Below are positions 1 to 11,734 of a DNA stretch of 64,000 nucleotides, piece after piece. Every line of letters starts with the position of its first letter. Within the stretch, counting starts at the first letter, position 1. Position numbers and translations under genes: made by a program. Source of the stretch: Sulfolobales archaeon HS-7. Its GTDB lineage: Archaea > Thermoproteota > Thermoprotei_A > Sulfolobales > Sulfolobaceae. The notes under the pieces are model-generated. The model searched no databases and was not told the origin of the DNA. It saw only the letters and a program-made list of their open reading frames with translations. The stretch is from the NCBI GenBank assembly GCA_019704295.1, contig AP024596.1:1101369-1165368 (forward strand), written 5' to 3'.

Positions 1-2
1 AA

Positions 3-2597
3 CAAAATAAGGTTGAGTTCGTCGGAGGAATTAATGTAATTGTAGGTGAAAACGGGGCGGGAAAGAGTTCTATCATGGAGGGTATTCTATACGCTCTTTT
101 CGGCGGATCTGCCCGGGGTCACCTAAAGGGAAAGACGGCGGATTTAATAAAAAAGGGAGAAAGACAGGGCTGGGTTCATCTAGAGTTACTCGATGAAAAC
201 GATACCTATATTATTCATAGAACGATTTCGGTTTCCTCATCCCATGTTACCGACACTCTTGCAAGTGCAAGAAAGGGACCGTTAGCTAGTAGTGCGCAAG
301 CGATAACCCAAGAGATCACTAAAATTATGGGACTCGACAAGGACACGTTAATGGATACAGTGTTTGTTAAACAAGGAGAGATGGAAAGCGTTATCGATAA
401 CCTAGGGAAAGTGTTAGAGAAAGTAGCGAACGTGGAGAATATAACAAAGTTGAGAAAGCAGGGGACTTTTAGGGAATTAAGAAAGGAGATTCAGGGCAGG
501 TTAGAATACTTCGAGAAAATTACGGAAAACTCTAAGGAGTTGGAGAAGGAAATAGAGGATAAGGAATCCAAGGTAGTGAGGGAGAAAATTGCCATTGATA
601 ACTTCTCTAAACAGCTTGAGAGGGTAACAGAGGAGAGAGAGGAATTGGAGAAAAGAATAGTACCAATGAAGAAGGCAAGGGAAGAGTACATTTCATTAAC
701 TGGAAAGCGAGATACGATAAGACTGGAAATAATTAGCCTCCTAAAAAAGTACTCTCTGGATGAGGAAAACTTAGACGTTGGGGAGGGAATGATTATCTCA
801 AAGATGAAAGACGTTGGGAATTCATATGCAAAGGAAAAGGAGGTATTAGATGAACAAATTGCGAAACTAGAAAGAGCGGAAGGGGTGTTGAAGTTACTAG
901 ATGAATTAAGGAGGGAATCGAAAAGGCTAGAAGGCAATATCAAAGAAAGGGAGAAGAAATTAGTAGAATTAAAACAGAAATACGATAAGAAAATTAGTTT
1001 GTTTCCTAATTATAACAAGTACGCAGAGTTAAGGGAGAAAGCTAGGGTATTGGAAAAGGAATATCTAAACTTTGCAAAGGAAGATAAGATGATTAAGGAA
1101 TTGAGAAAAAGGGTTGAACAGCGGAAAATCAACGTAAATAACCTACGAGAGAAACTGTCAGGACTTGAGAAAAATGCGCAAGAGTTTAATTTGAACTTAA
1201 TTAGAGCCGAGTCTGACAGGGTAATACAGGAGCTCAGTAATAACAGAACTGAATTAGTAAGGATTACTGACGCAATATCGAAATTGCAGAACACTACGGA
1301 AGGAAAATGTCCTGTGTGCGGAGCACCTATGGATGAAGAACATAAGAAACAACTATTAGAGGAGTACGAAAAGAAGAAGGCTCTGTTACAGGGCAATATA
1401 TTCCGACTGGAATCGGAAAAGAAGGAACTCGAGAATAAGATGAAAAAGGGTGACGACTTTGAGAGGCAAATTATTAAGGTAAGGGCAGAAATATCGCAAG
1501 CAGAGAGCGAACTCAGTAAAGAGGAAATCGAACTGTCAAGCAGGGAAAAGACTCTTAAAGCTCTCGAGAGTAATGCGAGGGAATATGAGGGAATTAGGCA
1601 AGAGCTTTCCCGCCTCGAATCCGATTACAATGAGTACGTTAGTGTATCAAGCGTATCTGAGGAGGAGATAAAGGAAACGGAAATGAGAATTGAGGAGGAA
1701 AGGAGAGAATTTGAGGAGAAGAAAAACGAAATAGTAAAACTTGAAAAGGAATTACAGGGTATAGAAAGGAGTGATATCGTAAAACTTCCTGAATTAAAGC
1801 AAAGGAAGGACTTCTTACTAGGTAAAATGAAAGAAGTTGATAATGATATCGATCGGTTTACAGATTTATTCAGGCAGTATAAGGAATTAATCAGGATGAT
1901 AAATGTCATGAATTTCAATGAAGAGGAGTATCAGCAGACGGACAAGCAACTTTCCGAACTAGAAAAAAGAGAGAACGAATTGAAGTCCGAAATATATAAA
2001 AGGAAGTACCTCATTGAGAACGAGGAGAAGGAGATCTCCCAACTTAAGGACAAATTAATCAATACTAAGGAAGAAATTAAGGAGAAAGAGGTTTATGATA
2101 AGGCTCTAGGGAAGTTAAGGAAACTTGAAGATGTTCTTTCTGACGAGAAACTACCTGCCTACTTAAAGCAAACAGTATCAAGAATACTAGAAAAGAAAGC
2201 GTACATGAACCTCTCTATGTTCGACATGCAATTTTCATCATTAGCACTGGACGAAAGAAACGATTATCAACCATTACTTGATAAAGGTGACGGGTATACT
2301 ATACCTGCGAGAAATTTAAGTGGAGGAGAGAGAGTTGCTCTCTCTCTATCGCTAAGGTTAGCCTTAGCTAGTTTACATAACAGTAGAGTGGGCTTTGTTA
2401 TACTGGACGAACCCACGGTATTCTTGGATGAAACAAGGAAAAGGGAACTGCTATCAGTGATCTTGAAGAGCAGGGAATTCATATCCCAAATAATAGTTGT
2501 TACTCATGACGAGGAGGTGGTGGAAGGGGCCGATTCCGTAATTAAAGTTCGAAACTTAAACGGCAATAGCGAAGTCGTAAGGGAGGCTGTGGCATGA
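3..2597 (+). CDS. rad50: DNA double-strand break repair ATPase Rad50 (5' end outside window)
   Basis: SMC-like ATPase that partners Mre11 in DNA end processing. The frame is open to the window edge, so the start is missing. Upstream of the first internal ATG (75) it reads GENGAGKSS, the Walker A loop. Two long Glu/Lys-rich coiled coils flank the zinc hook CPVC (codons at 1308-1319). The C-terminal lobe has the ABC signature LSGGER and the Walker B/D-loop VILDEPTVFLD. At least 865 residues are visible, near full length for the family. The stop overlaps the nurA start (ATGA), so the two are translationally coupled. In Sulfolobales herA and mre11 usually precede rad50; here they would lie outside the window (inference). 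Confidence 0.97.
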   Translation, partial: QNKVEFVGGINVIVGENGAGKSSIMEGILYALFGGSARGHLKGKTADLIKKGERQGWVHLELLDENDTYIIHRTISVSSSHVTDTLASARKGPLASSAQAITQEITKIMGLDKDTLMDTVFVKQGEMESVIDNLGKVLEKVANVENITKLRKQGTFRELRKEIQGRLEYFEKITENSKELEKEIEDKESKVVREKIAIDNFSKQLERVTEEREELEKRIVPMKKAREEYISLTGKRDTIRLEIISLLKKYSLDEENLDVGEGMIISKMKDVGNSYAKEKEVLDEQIAKLERAEGVLKLLDELRRESKRLEGNIKEREKKLVELKQKYDKKISLFPNYNKYAELREKARVLEKEYLNFAKEDKMIKELRKRVEQRKINVNNLREKLSGLEKNAQEFNLNLIRAESDRVIQELSNNRTELVRITDAISKLQNTTEGKCPVCGAPMDEEHKKQLLEEYEKKKALLQGNIFRLESEKKELENKMKKGDDFERQIIKVRAEISQAESELSKEEIELSSREKTLKALESNAREYEGIRQELSRLESDYNEYVSVSSVSEEEIKETEMRIEEERREFEEKKNEIVKLEKELQGIERSDIVKLPELKQRKDFLLGKMKEVDNDIDRFTDLFRQYKELIRMINVMNFNEEEYQQTDKQLSELEKRENELKSEIYKRKYLIENEEKEISQLKDKLINTKEEIKEKEVYDKALGKLRKLEDVLSDEKLPAYLKQTVSRILEKKAYMNLSMFDMQFSSLALDERNDYQPLLDKGDGYTIPARNLSGGERVALSLSLRLALASLHNSRVGFVILDEPTVFLDETRKRELLSVILKSREFISQIIVVTHDEEVVEGADSVIKVRNLNGNSEVVREAVA

Positions 2598-3514
2598 TAG
2601 GCGTAATGTATTCCAGATATATTGAGAGAGTTGACGAGATAAAGTTACAGATGGAAAACCTGGCAAATAGAACTGTTCGAGAGGAGGAAGAGAAAGTTAA
2701 GAACCTATGGATCAAGTATTATTCGAACGCAGACGAATGTTCCGTGTTAGCAGTCGATGGAGGTCACTTTACATATGAGATTAGGAGTGGAGTTATTTAC
2801 GCTATAGATGCTGAAGCGATAAGCTGGCGCGATCAAGAAAAGATAGCATACCAGGATGGGGAGGTATCGATAATGAGGCCAGGAGAGGGAGCTAAAAAGA
2901 AGGTATCCCTTGAGATGGAAAGATTAGAAATACTCTCCGCTCGTTCTGGGTATAATGGGGAGGATTTAGTCCTCATGGATGGAAGTATTGCCAGCGTTTT
3001 TAGAGTTGAAGAGGAGTTAGCTCAAGTCTATCAAAAGCTTCACGACGAGTTCAATAAACTAATAATACTGGCTAAAGACGTAGTATGGATATCGAAGAAT
3101 TCCAGGTTAAGGCCTTTGTTTAAGTCAGAACTTTCAGATGTAACGTTACTCGAAATGTTAACGGAAACACCCGGTTTTACGAGACCCACGAGGAGGAAGG
3201 TGAATAGGAACAAAGCGCTTAACTCAGAACTATGGGAAAAAATAGGAGGGGGTGCGTGGTTTACATACTTTAGACTTTCGAAGGGGGGACCGATATTAAA
3301 GCTCGAGTACCTTAATGAACTTACTGAGAAGAGGATAGAAAATATATTGAATTGTTTGTCTAAATACAATGTTCAGGGTTATCCCTACCCTCTTTTAAAA
3401 GTACATTACGATGTTAAGTTTACTAAGGGCGATAAGTTAAGAATACTAGAGTCGCTGGGAGTCAAGGTAAAGAGAATAGCAAATTGGTGGCCGAGGCAAC
3501 TATCCGACCTATAG
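2594..3514 (+). CDS. nurA: 5'-3' nuclease NurA
   Basis: Nuclease that works with the HerA hexamer to resect DNA ends for homologous recombination. NurA hallmarks are visible: the metal-binding stretch LAVDGGHF near residue 54, a second acidic stretch LVLMDGSIAS near residue 120, and the C-terminal GYPYPLLKVHYDVKF stretch typical of the family. At 306 residues it is slightly shorter than characterised Sulfolobus NurA proteins. The ATG overlaps the rad50 stop by four bases, placing it in the rad50 operon. Family assignment is firm; the processing role is inferred from family and neighbour. Confidence 0.93.
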   Translation: MIGVMYSRYIERVDEIKLQMENLANRTVREEEEKVKNLWIKYYSNADECSVLAVDGGHFTYEIRSGVIYAIDAEAISWRDQEKIAYQDGEVSIMRPGEGAKKKVSLEMERLEILSARSGYNGEDLVLMDGSIASVFRVEEELAQVYQKLHDEFNKLIILAKDVVWISKNSRLRPLFKSELSDVTLLEMLTETPGFTRPTRRKVNRNKALNSELWEKIGGGAWFTYFRLSKGGPILKLEYLNELTEKRIENILNCLSKYNVQGYPYPLLKVHYDVKFTKGDKLRILESLGVKVKRIANWWPRQLSDL

Positions 3515-3564
3515 GAAACTTCTGACTAACTCATTATGTGACCCTAATTTAAACGAGATCTACT

Positions 3565-3903
3565 TCAGGCTTGTGTCATTACATCGATAAATTTCTTATA
3601 CCATTGCTCATATTCATTCCTTGTAATTACATGTATCTCGAAGACCCTATTATTTATTGCTTCCATCACTATTTCCACGGTTCTGACCTTACTTTTTAGA
3701 TCTATTCCTAGTGTATCGGATATAACTAAGACGTCAATGTCGCTGTCTGGTCTGTAATTCCCCTTAGCTACGCTTCCAAAAATGTAAACCTCAGCTTCAG
3801 GATCGAGGAGCTTTACTAATTCCTTTATCTTAGTGAGAAAAGTGAGTAAATTATTGAAAGCCTCAGCCCTCTCTTTTGCTCTATCCATCATGAGGTCAAG
3901 CAT
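3565..3903 (-). CDS. MNT-type nucleotidyltransferase, partner of adjacent HEPN protein
   Basis: Small nucleotidyltransferase of the MNT (minimal nucleotidyltransferase) class. The motif GSVAKGNYRPDSDIDVLV carries the GS...DxD residues of the Pol-beta-like active site. It lies directly downstream of a HEPN gene on the same strand. The start is at 3903 or, more tightly coupled, at the ATG at 3888, which forms TGATG with the HEPN stop. In characterised HEPN-MNT pairs the MNT protein is the antitoxin that adenylylates and silences the HEPN RNase; that role here is by analogy. Confidence 0.85.
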   Translation of the reverse strand: MLDLMMDRAKERAEAFNNLLTFLTKIKELVKLLDPEAEVYIFGSVAKGNYRPDSDIDVLVISDTLGIDLKSKVRTVEIVMEAINNRVFEIHVITRNEYEQWYKKFIDVMTQA

Positions 3904-4265
3904 CTTATAATCCCCGAGAATTTCTCCGCTATTTCTACGGATCTCTCCGCATCCTCTTTAGTAAATTGAGTACCGAAGTATCTTCCCTGTGTGTAGGAGA
4001 AATAAATCACATACAGAAAATCCTTGTTCTTGGTTATAAATTCGCTAACTTCACACCTGCTTGAGTATAATTTATCTATATCCCTTAATAGAGCCAGGAT
4101 ATCATGTGTTTTGGGATAGTCACCAACTTTCAAGTAGATTAGAAATTTGCAGTAAAGCTGGATGTATTGTTCCACGTCAAACATCACTAGATTATAAAAT
4201 CCCCTTCCGAGGTTATATTTGGCGTTATCGAGAAACTCCTCGGCCCTGTCCCTCAAGAAACTCAT
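3888..4265 (-). CDS. HEPN domain protein (putative RNase toxin of HEPN-MNT module)
   Basis: All-helical HEPN protein of 125 residues, the usual size for the family. The N-terminus (RAEEFLDNAKYNLGRGFY) and the YPKTHDILALL segment, holding the conserved His, match the archaeal HEPN pattern, and the RYFGTQFTKEDAERSVEIAEKF tail is typical. It is the first gene of a two-gene unit with the MNT nucleotidyltransferase. Whether the RNase residues are intact cannot be judged by eye. It could instead be a chromosomal housekeeping pair. Confidence 0.8.
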   Translation of the reverse strand: MSFLRDRAEEFLDNAKYNLGRGFYNLVMFDVEQYIQLYCKFLIYLKVGDYPKTHDILALLRDIDKLYSSRCEVSEFITKNKDFLYVIYFSYTQGRYFGTQFTKEDAERSVEIAEKFSGIIRCLTS

Positions 4266-4532
4266 GAGGAAATTGACGTGCTTGACTAAATAATGCTATT
4301 GTAAAACATTACTTCAGCGACTTCCACTGTCACGTCAAGAGGGTTTTGACTTTAACTGATCGTGTGTTCAGCGGCCGTAAATAAGGTTGGACTGCTAGGG
4401 ACTATAATGCCCTTCCCCCCAACATTTTGAGAAGATCTAGGTGGTATCTCCGGTATCTCTAAAACCTTCAACTCTTAGCAGAAAGCTACCGGTAACTATT
4501 GAGTAAGCCGTACACAGTAGAGCGGAGTAGCT

Positions 4533-4567
4533 CGTCTAAGTCTAGTGAGGTAGTTCATACTTAGACG
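4533..4567. repeat. Inverted repeat CGTCTAAG...CTTAGACG
   Basis: Perfect 8-base inverted repeat with a 19-base loop in a gene-free stretch. It could be the end of a lost element or an RNA hairpin. Too short to assign. Confidence 0.35.
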
Positions 4568-4674
4568 AATCGTCACTATTCACTAGTGATTCCAGAGTTT
4601 TTCTTTACCAAAAAGGAATAAGATAAAAGCTTACTAAAATACTAACGAGAAGGTCATAGCCATCTTATACTAAG

Positions 4675-4683
4675 TTTTAAATA
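4675..4683 (+). promoter_or_regulatory. TATA box TTTTAAATA
   Basis: Good archaeal TATA element centred about 25 bases before the ATG at 4704. This predicts a leaderless transcript for the two-gene unit 4704-5406. Confidence 0.6.
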
Positions 4684-4703
4684 TTACGCCATTAAACTTT
4701 TAA

Positions 4704-4946
4704 ATGATGGAAAACTACATCCCTTCCTTTACGAACTGGTCTTTAGGAAGGGGAGGAAAGAATGCGGATTCTGTTGGCAAATACAATTTCTTAGGACAGG
4801 TTTCCGACAGGAGCTGGACTTTTTCAGCTAACAAGGAGAAAGAGGGAAAGGATTGTTGTAATCGAACGGTTATAAGTTCATATAACAACGGCGTGCTTAC
4901 TAGCAAAGACGTAATTTTATTAGAACAGGGGGTAAGCAATGGATAA
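4704..4946 (+). CDS. Small hypothetical protein, first gene of a pair
   Basis: An 80-residue polar protein with no family I recognise. It is supported by an ideally placed TATA box (4675-4683) and by an 8-base overlap with the next gene, as expected of a coupled pair. A second ATG follows at 4707. Cys-Cys near residue 51 is the only notable motif. It could be a spurious frame occupying the leader of the 4939 gene. Confidence 0.45.
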   Translation: MMENYIPSFTNWSLGRGGKNADSVGKYNFLGQVSDRSWTFSANKEKEGKDCCNRTVISSYNNGVLTSKDVILLEQGVSNG

Positions 4947-5406
4947 CTTCAAGGAGTTGATCATATCATCTGCCCTTTCAACGATGATACAGGATTATCC
5001 ACAAATCGAAAAGGAAGGAAAAGACAAAAAGGAAAGCTGTAGATATTATTATCGCGATTATTGTGTCTTATTTAGAGTTCGGGGGGACACGGTTTCAGTA
5101 TGGACGTCTGGTGAAAGGATGGACCCCCATCCAGTTGTATGTTATGTATGTCCTTATTATTATTCTCATGATGAGGAGAAAGTTATAGACTTTTCATTGT
5201 CCGAATTATACATTTACTATTATAATCAGGAGAAGTCCATAGAGCGGGAACTGGAATGGCTTGAGGATAGGATAAAGAGAATTGGATCGATGGCGATACC
5301 AATAGGTTTAATTAGGAGAAGGGAGGGACTGCTCAGCACCTTGAACGATATGAGAAGTAAGAGAAGGATCGTAACAATTATAATGCGCCTATCAAGGAAA
5401 ATATAG
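4939..5406 (+). CDS. Hypothetical protein with CxxC motif
   Basis: A 155-residue protein not recognised. It contains four Cys in the N-terminal half (CRYYYRDYC and CYVCPYYY), which could bind zinc or form disulfides, many Tyr, and a basic helical C-terminus (residues 95-155). It overlaps the upstream small gene by 8 bases and shares its promoter. Probably a Sulfolobales-specific protein. Confidence 0.6.
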   Translation: MDNFKELIISSALSTMIQDYPQIEKEGKDKKESCRYYYRDYCVLFRVRGDTVSVWTSGERMDPHPVVCYVCPYYYSHDEEKVIDFSLSELYIYYYNQEKSIERELEWLEDRIKRIGSMAIPIGLIRRREGLLSTLNDMRSKRRIVTIIMRLSRKI

Positions 5407-5620
5407 AAAACCATTTTGAGATTTCCGTACCTTACAAACAACTAACGTTAAATTCCCCTCGATCCTTGAAATCCACGATAAGTTATCCAGTAACAACAAC
5501 CGTATATTGCTGTTTTCATTATTGAAACTTATGATAATTAGGGATATAATGAATTATAACTTGGTGGGCGGTAACTATCTCACGAAAGCGTTAATCACGT
5601 CAGATGATCGGCAGGTGAGT

Positions 5621-5629
5621 TTTTAAATA
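5621..5629 (+). promoter_or_regulatory. TATA box TTTTAAATA
   Basis: Lies 20-28 bases before the ATG at 5649, giving a leaderless transcript. Confidence 0.6.
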
Positions 5630-5648
5630 GCGAAGTTATCTATTACTC

Positions 5649-5978
5649 ATGATCATATTTTACGCTATAGGGGAAAAAGAAAAAGCAAGAGAACTTGTTC
5701 GCGTTATAACTAAGACGAGGTGGAAGATAGTTTCAAAGCACGCCGTTAAGCTAGCTAGTTCCTCAATAGGTCCTACTGTGGTGATATTAAAGCCGACTAA
5801 AGCAGGTCTCGCTGTTGCTTTATGGCTTCATCAGAGGGCTAAGGAGATGGGCATGATAAGTTCGGTGGGATGGTTTACTCCTATAGAGGGAACTCCTGAC
5901 GACGTAGCCATGGCTATACAAAACGACTTAAAAAGGAAGTTCATGGTTCCCTTGGAAGTTCCATGGTCTCCAAAATGA
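5649..5978 (+). CDS. Conserved hypothetical protein (109 aa)
   Basis: Compact basic protein with no recognised family. Its sequence (alternating beta-like and amphipathic helical stretches, for example VVILKPTKAGLAVALWLHQRAKE) reads as a folded alpha/beta domain. The ATG is leaderless behind a perfect TATA box. It stands alone between unrelated genes; the function is unknown. Confidence 0.7.
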   Translation: MIIFYAIGEKEKARELVRVITKTRWKIVSKHAVKLASSSIGPTVVILKPTKAGLAVALWLHQRAKEMGMISSVGWFTPIEGTPDDVAMAIQNDLKRKFMVPLEVPWSPK

Positions 5979-6094
5979 TATTTAACAATGATAATCCGAT
6001 AACTACGACCGTAAACTCACAATAACCTTACGAATCGAGCCTTGTCTCGCCATTTCCTGCTATATGGGAAAACGCCTTTCCATTCATCCATAGT

Positions 6095-6391
6095 GTGAGT
6101 TCTATTGAATCGTTCTATAATGCCTCGTATGAAAGAGAGGTCAAGGAGATTTTCTCCACAGGCTTAAGTTGCCCAAGCCCCGAGGTTATGGACCAATATC
6201 CTTCAGCCTCGATCCTAGTAAATATTACCGCTTTTATGTTGGAAAACCTTTCTATAAGGGGACTAACTGTATCTCATGGGAGGGGGGACTTTCAGTCCCA
6301 AGCCCTTGATAAGTTAAAAATGAGGTATGTAATATTTATCATCCCAGACTATATAATGCGTAATTTCCCCTATCTGAAGTTGCTAGAATAA
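6095..6391 (+). CDS. Doubtful ORF, possibly a gene remnant
   Basis: A 98-codon frame starting at GTG with no recognisable domain, no clear TATA box and no SD. Residues 1-50 (ASYEREVKEIFSTGLSCPSP...) look protein-like, but the end is abrupt. It may be a fragment of a decayed gene. Confidence 0.25.
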   Translation: MSSIESFYNASYEREVKEIFSTGLSCPSPEVMDQYPSASILVNITAFMLENLSIRGLTVSHGRGDFQSQALDKLKMRYVIFIIPDYIMRNFPYLKLLE

Positions 6392-6417
6392 AGGCCATCG
6401 AAAACAAACGGATGTAA

Positions 6418-6906
6418 TTATTGAGAAGATGTCTCAATCACTCTTCCTTTAGTTTTAGCGTCTAAATCTAAAACACCTATAACGGTGTCTTCATCTTCTT
6501 CAAGCTTAAACCCAAACTTTCTCCCTAGGGCAATCATTGCTGCGTTTTCCAATAGCGTATAGAAGATCAATCTTCTCAGACCTAATTCCTTTGCTCGCTC
6601 TATTATCTTCTTCATTATTATGCTCCCTATACCCATTCTTCTGAACTCAGCCCTTGTTACTAAAGAAAGCTCGCCAGATAAGTGCAAAGTTCCCTCTCCT
6701 GCGATCTTTCCGTTTACAAGAACTACAAAGGTGACATGATCTTTCCCTGTCGTCATTTTGATTGCATCGTTCTTAGAGAATTTGTAGAAATGGAAGAATC
6801 TTAGATATAAATCCTCAGTAGTTAAAGAACTGTAGAGTTCGTATATTAGCATCCAATCGTTCTCCGTAGCCTCCCTTATCTCTATATTGTCTCTTTGACA
6901 TTCCAT
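6418..6906 (-). CDS. GNAT acetyltransferase, Pat-like
   Basis: A 162-residue GNAT N-acetyltransferase. The acetyl-CoA loop is FRRMGIGSIIMKKII (R-x-x-G-x-G/A), followed by the GLRRLIFYTLLENAAMIALGRKFGF segment. The N-terminal DLYLRFFHFYKFS stretch resembles the Sulfolobus protein lysine acetyltransferase Pat, which acetylates the chromatin protein Alba. It is probably the orthologue, but this is unproven. A TATA box lies 21-29 bases upstream, so the transcript is leaderless. Confidence 0.8.
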   Translation of the reverse strand: MECQRDNIEIREATENDWMLIYELYSSLTTEDLYLRFFHFYKFSKNDAIKMTTGKDHVTFVVLVNGKIAGEGTLHLSGELSLVTRAEFRRMGIGSIIMKKIIERAKELGLRRLIFYTLLENAAMIALGRKFGFKLEEDEDTVIGVLDLDAKTKGRVIETSSQ

Positions 6907-6926
6907 ATTTATATCTTACAATATGA

Positions 6927-6935
6927 GTTTAAATA
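6927..6935 (-). promoter_or_regulatory. TATA box TATTTAAAC
   Basis: On the minus strand, 21-29 bases upstream of the acetyltransferase ATG at 6906. Confidence 0.55.
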
Positions 6936-7141
6936 GATTTCCTATAATATATTACCGTCTAATAGCGTATGCATAGGGTTAATTTCCCTAAGTTCCCCGT
7001 TTCATCTTAATGAAGGAGAAGGGGATAAAAACCAAACTAGGATTGGAAGTCCTCTTGGAGAGTATGGAAATTTAGCTATGTAGGTTACGTTCAAAAACTG
7101 CACGAAAACCTTTTAACCAAGGCAAAGTGAGGTAAAGTCAG

Positions 7142-10264
<3,123 letters not shown>

Positions 10265-10403
10265 ACACTCACTCAGGTGTAAATTATCTCGATTCAATTA
10301 AAAGCTTATTAGTTAAAATTGATTACATGTAATAATTGTTTAAACATAGGTAGTGATATATTAATTCTGAGTCCGCCTACAAAGAAGTAGAACAGTTTAT
10401 ACT

Positions 10404-10994
10404 CTACGTTTTTTTCCTATACAGGGATACATAATACAGTGGAGAATTGTTAGAAAGCCTAGGGTTTACATAATAGATTAGGTCAAAACCCTTAACCTTA
10501 TCGTTATCCTGAATAAAAGACTGCTCATTCCAAAAAAGGTCTCCGTTAATGAAGAACGAATCCGCTTTCAATATATCGCGAACTCTTTGATAAGCGTCGA
10601 ACCTTCTTTCACCCAGATTATGGAACACCAAGTTAGATATTGCTAAATCAAATCTCCCTAAAGTTTCACTCATCCCAAGGATATTTACTCTTTTAAACTC
10701 AACCCTATCGGAGAGTCCTAAAAGTTCCATATTTCTCTTAGCTTTAACAATACTAGATTGCTCTAAGCTCTCATGACTAAAGGTGTCAATCCCCAATATG
10801 TCAGCGTTAGGGAAGTATTTAGCAGCTACATATGAGAGAAATCCCAATCCACATCCTACGTCAAGTATCATTAAATGAGAACTCCTATCAACGCCCGTCC
10901 TCTGAAACAATACCGTGAATACTTGTTCGGCGTTCCCTCTTAGTTTCTCAGATTGTTCCCTGGTGCTATTATGGTAAATCCCGAAGTCGATCAT
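10404..10994 (-). CDS. Class I SAM-dependent methyltransferase
   Basis: A 196-residue Rossmann methyltransferase. Motif I is LDVGCGLGF near residue 45, with the acidic end of beta-2 in ILGIDTF and motif IV in FDLAISNLVFHNLG. The substrate is not evident. It ends 11 bases after the SDR gene stop on the same strand, so the two are probably co-transcribed. It could act on a small molecule or a protein. Confidence 0.8.
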   Translation of the reverse strand: MIDFGIYHNSTREQSEKLRGNAEQVFTVLFQRTGVDRSSHLMILDVGCGLGFLSYVAAKYFPNADILGIDTFSHESLEQSSIVKAKRNMELLGLSDRVEFKRVNILGMSETLGRFDLAISNLVFHNLGERRFDAYQRVRDILKADSFFINGDLFWNEQSFIQDNDKVKGFDLIYYVNPRLSNNSPLYYVSLYRKKT

Positions 10995-11005
10995 TGAGAT
11001 GCCTT

Positions 11006-11701
11006 TTACGACTTTAATCTGTTTCCCCCGTCAAGCGGAACGACAACTCCGTTTACCCACTCACTATCCTCACTAAGTAGCCATATCGTTACTTTTGCAA
11101 AGTCCTCAGGGGGTGCTTTAGGATCCCCAAGGTTTCTTAACTTCCTGTAATCCCTATTTGGAACGAAATCTCCATCAATCCAGCTAGGAGCGACTCCGTT
11201 AACCCTTACTCCTCTGATAAGGAACTCCGATGCTGCCTTTTCAACTAGCTTTGCCGTACCAGCCATGGCTACAGAATACGACATCGCATCCTCCGAGGTA
11301 AATAACCCCCTCATTGATGAAACTAATACAATGGACCCGCCCCTTCTTATGTTATTAGCTAAAGCTCTCATGCAGTTTATGGGAACTTTAACGTGATTTG
11401 TTAGCATTTCCTCTAGTCCAGAGGGATTCTCAATACTATCTTCTACGTATCCTCCTACGGCAATTACTACGCCATCGAGTTCGCCGACTCGTTCCGAAAG
11501 TGTTTTACATCCTTCATATGTTGAAACGTCGGCCGCTATATACGTGGAATTCGGAACCTTTGAGGAAATGTCCTTTAACTTAATTTCGTTTCTTGAATTG
11601 AGAATTACGCTCGCCCCTTCCTTAGAGGCTAGATAACCCAGGGCGAATCCAAAGCCTGTGCTAACCCCTAAAATTAGAACTCTCTTTCCGTTAAGAAGCA
11701 T
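11006..11701 (-). CDS. Short-chain dehydrogenase/reductase lacking the catalytic Lys
   Basis: Classical SDR fold: the nucleotide loop GVSTGFG, AADVST after beta-3, and VPLDGG at the C-terminus. The active-site Ser-Tyr pair is present (SSMRG, then SYSVAM), but the YxxxK Lys is replaced by Met, so normal catalysis is questionable. I start at the ATG at 11701, before MLLNGKRVLIL. A longer frame reaches 11788 but overlaps the divergent DUF371 gene. The promoter region of 33 bases is shared by the two divergent leaderless genes. Confidence 0.8.
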   Translation of the reverse strand: MLLNGKRVLILGVSTGFGFALGYLASKEGASVILNSRNEIKLKDISSKVPNSTYIAADVSTYEGCKTLSERVGELDGVVIAVGGYVEDSIENPSGLEEMLTNHVKVPINCMRALANNIRRGGSIVLVSSMRGLFTSEDAMSYSVAMAGTAKLVEKAASEFLIRGVRVNGVAPSWIDGDFVPNRDYRKLRNLGDPKAPPEDFAKVTIWLLSEDSEWVNGVVVPLDGGNRLKS

Positions 11702-11734
11702 GACTCTATAAGCCTTAAAGGAGTAAAAAAACTT

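Larger units (their letters stand above)
4266..4703. other. Intergenic region, no gene seen
   Basis: About 440 bases without a convincing reading frame. It holds a short inverted repeat (4533-4540 with 4560-4567) and ends in the promoter of the gene at 4704. Stretches such as the run of C near 4416 and the repeated GGTATCTC near 4441-4460 suggest decayed mobile DNA, but nothing can be assigned. Confidence 0.5.
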
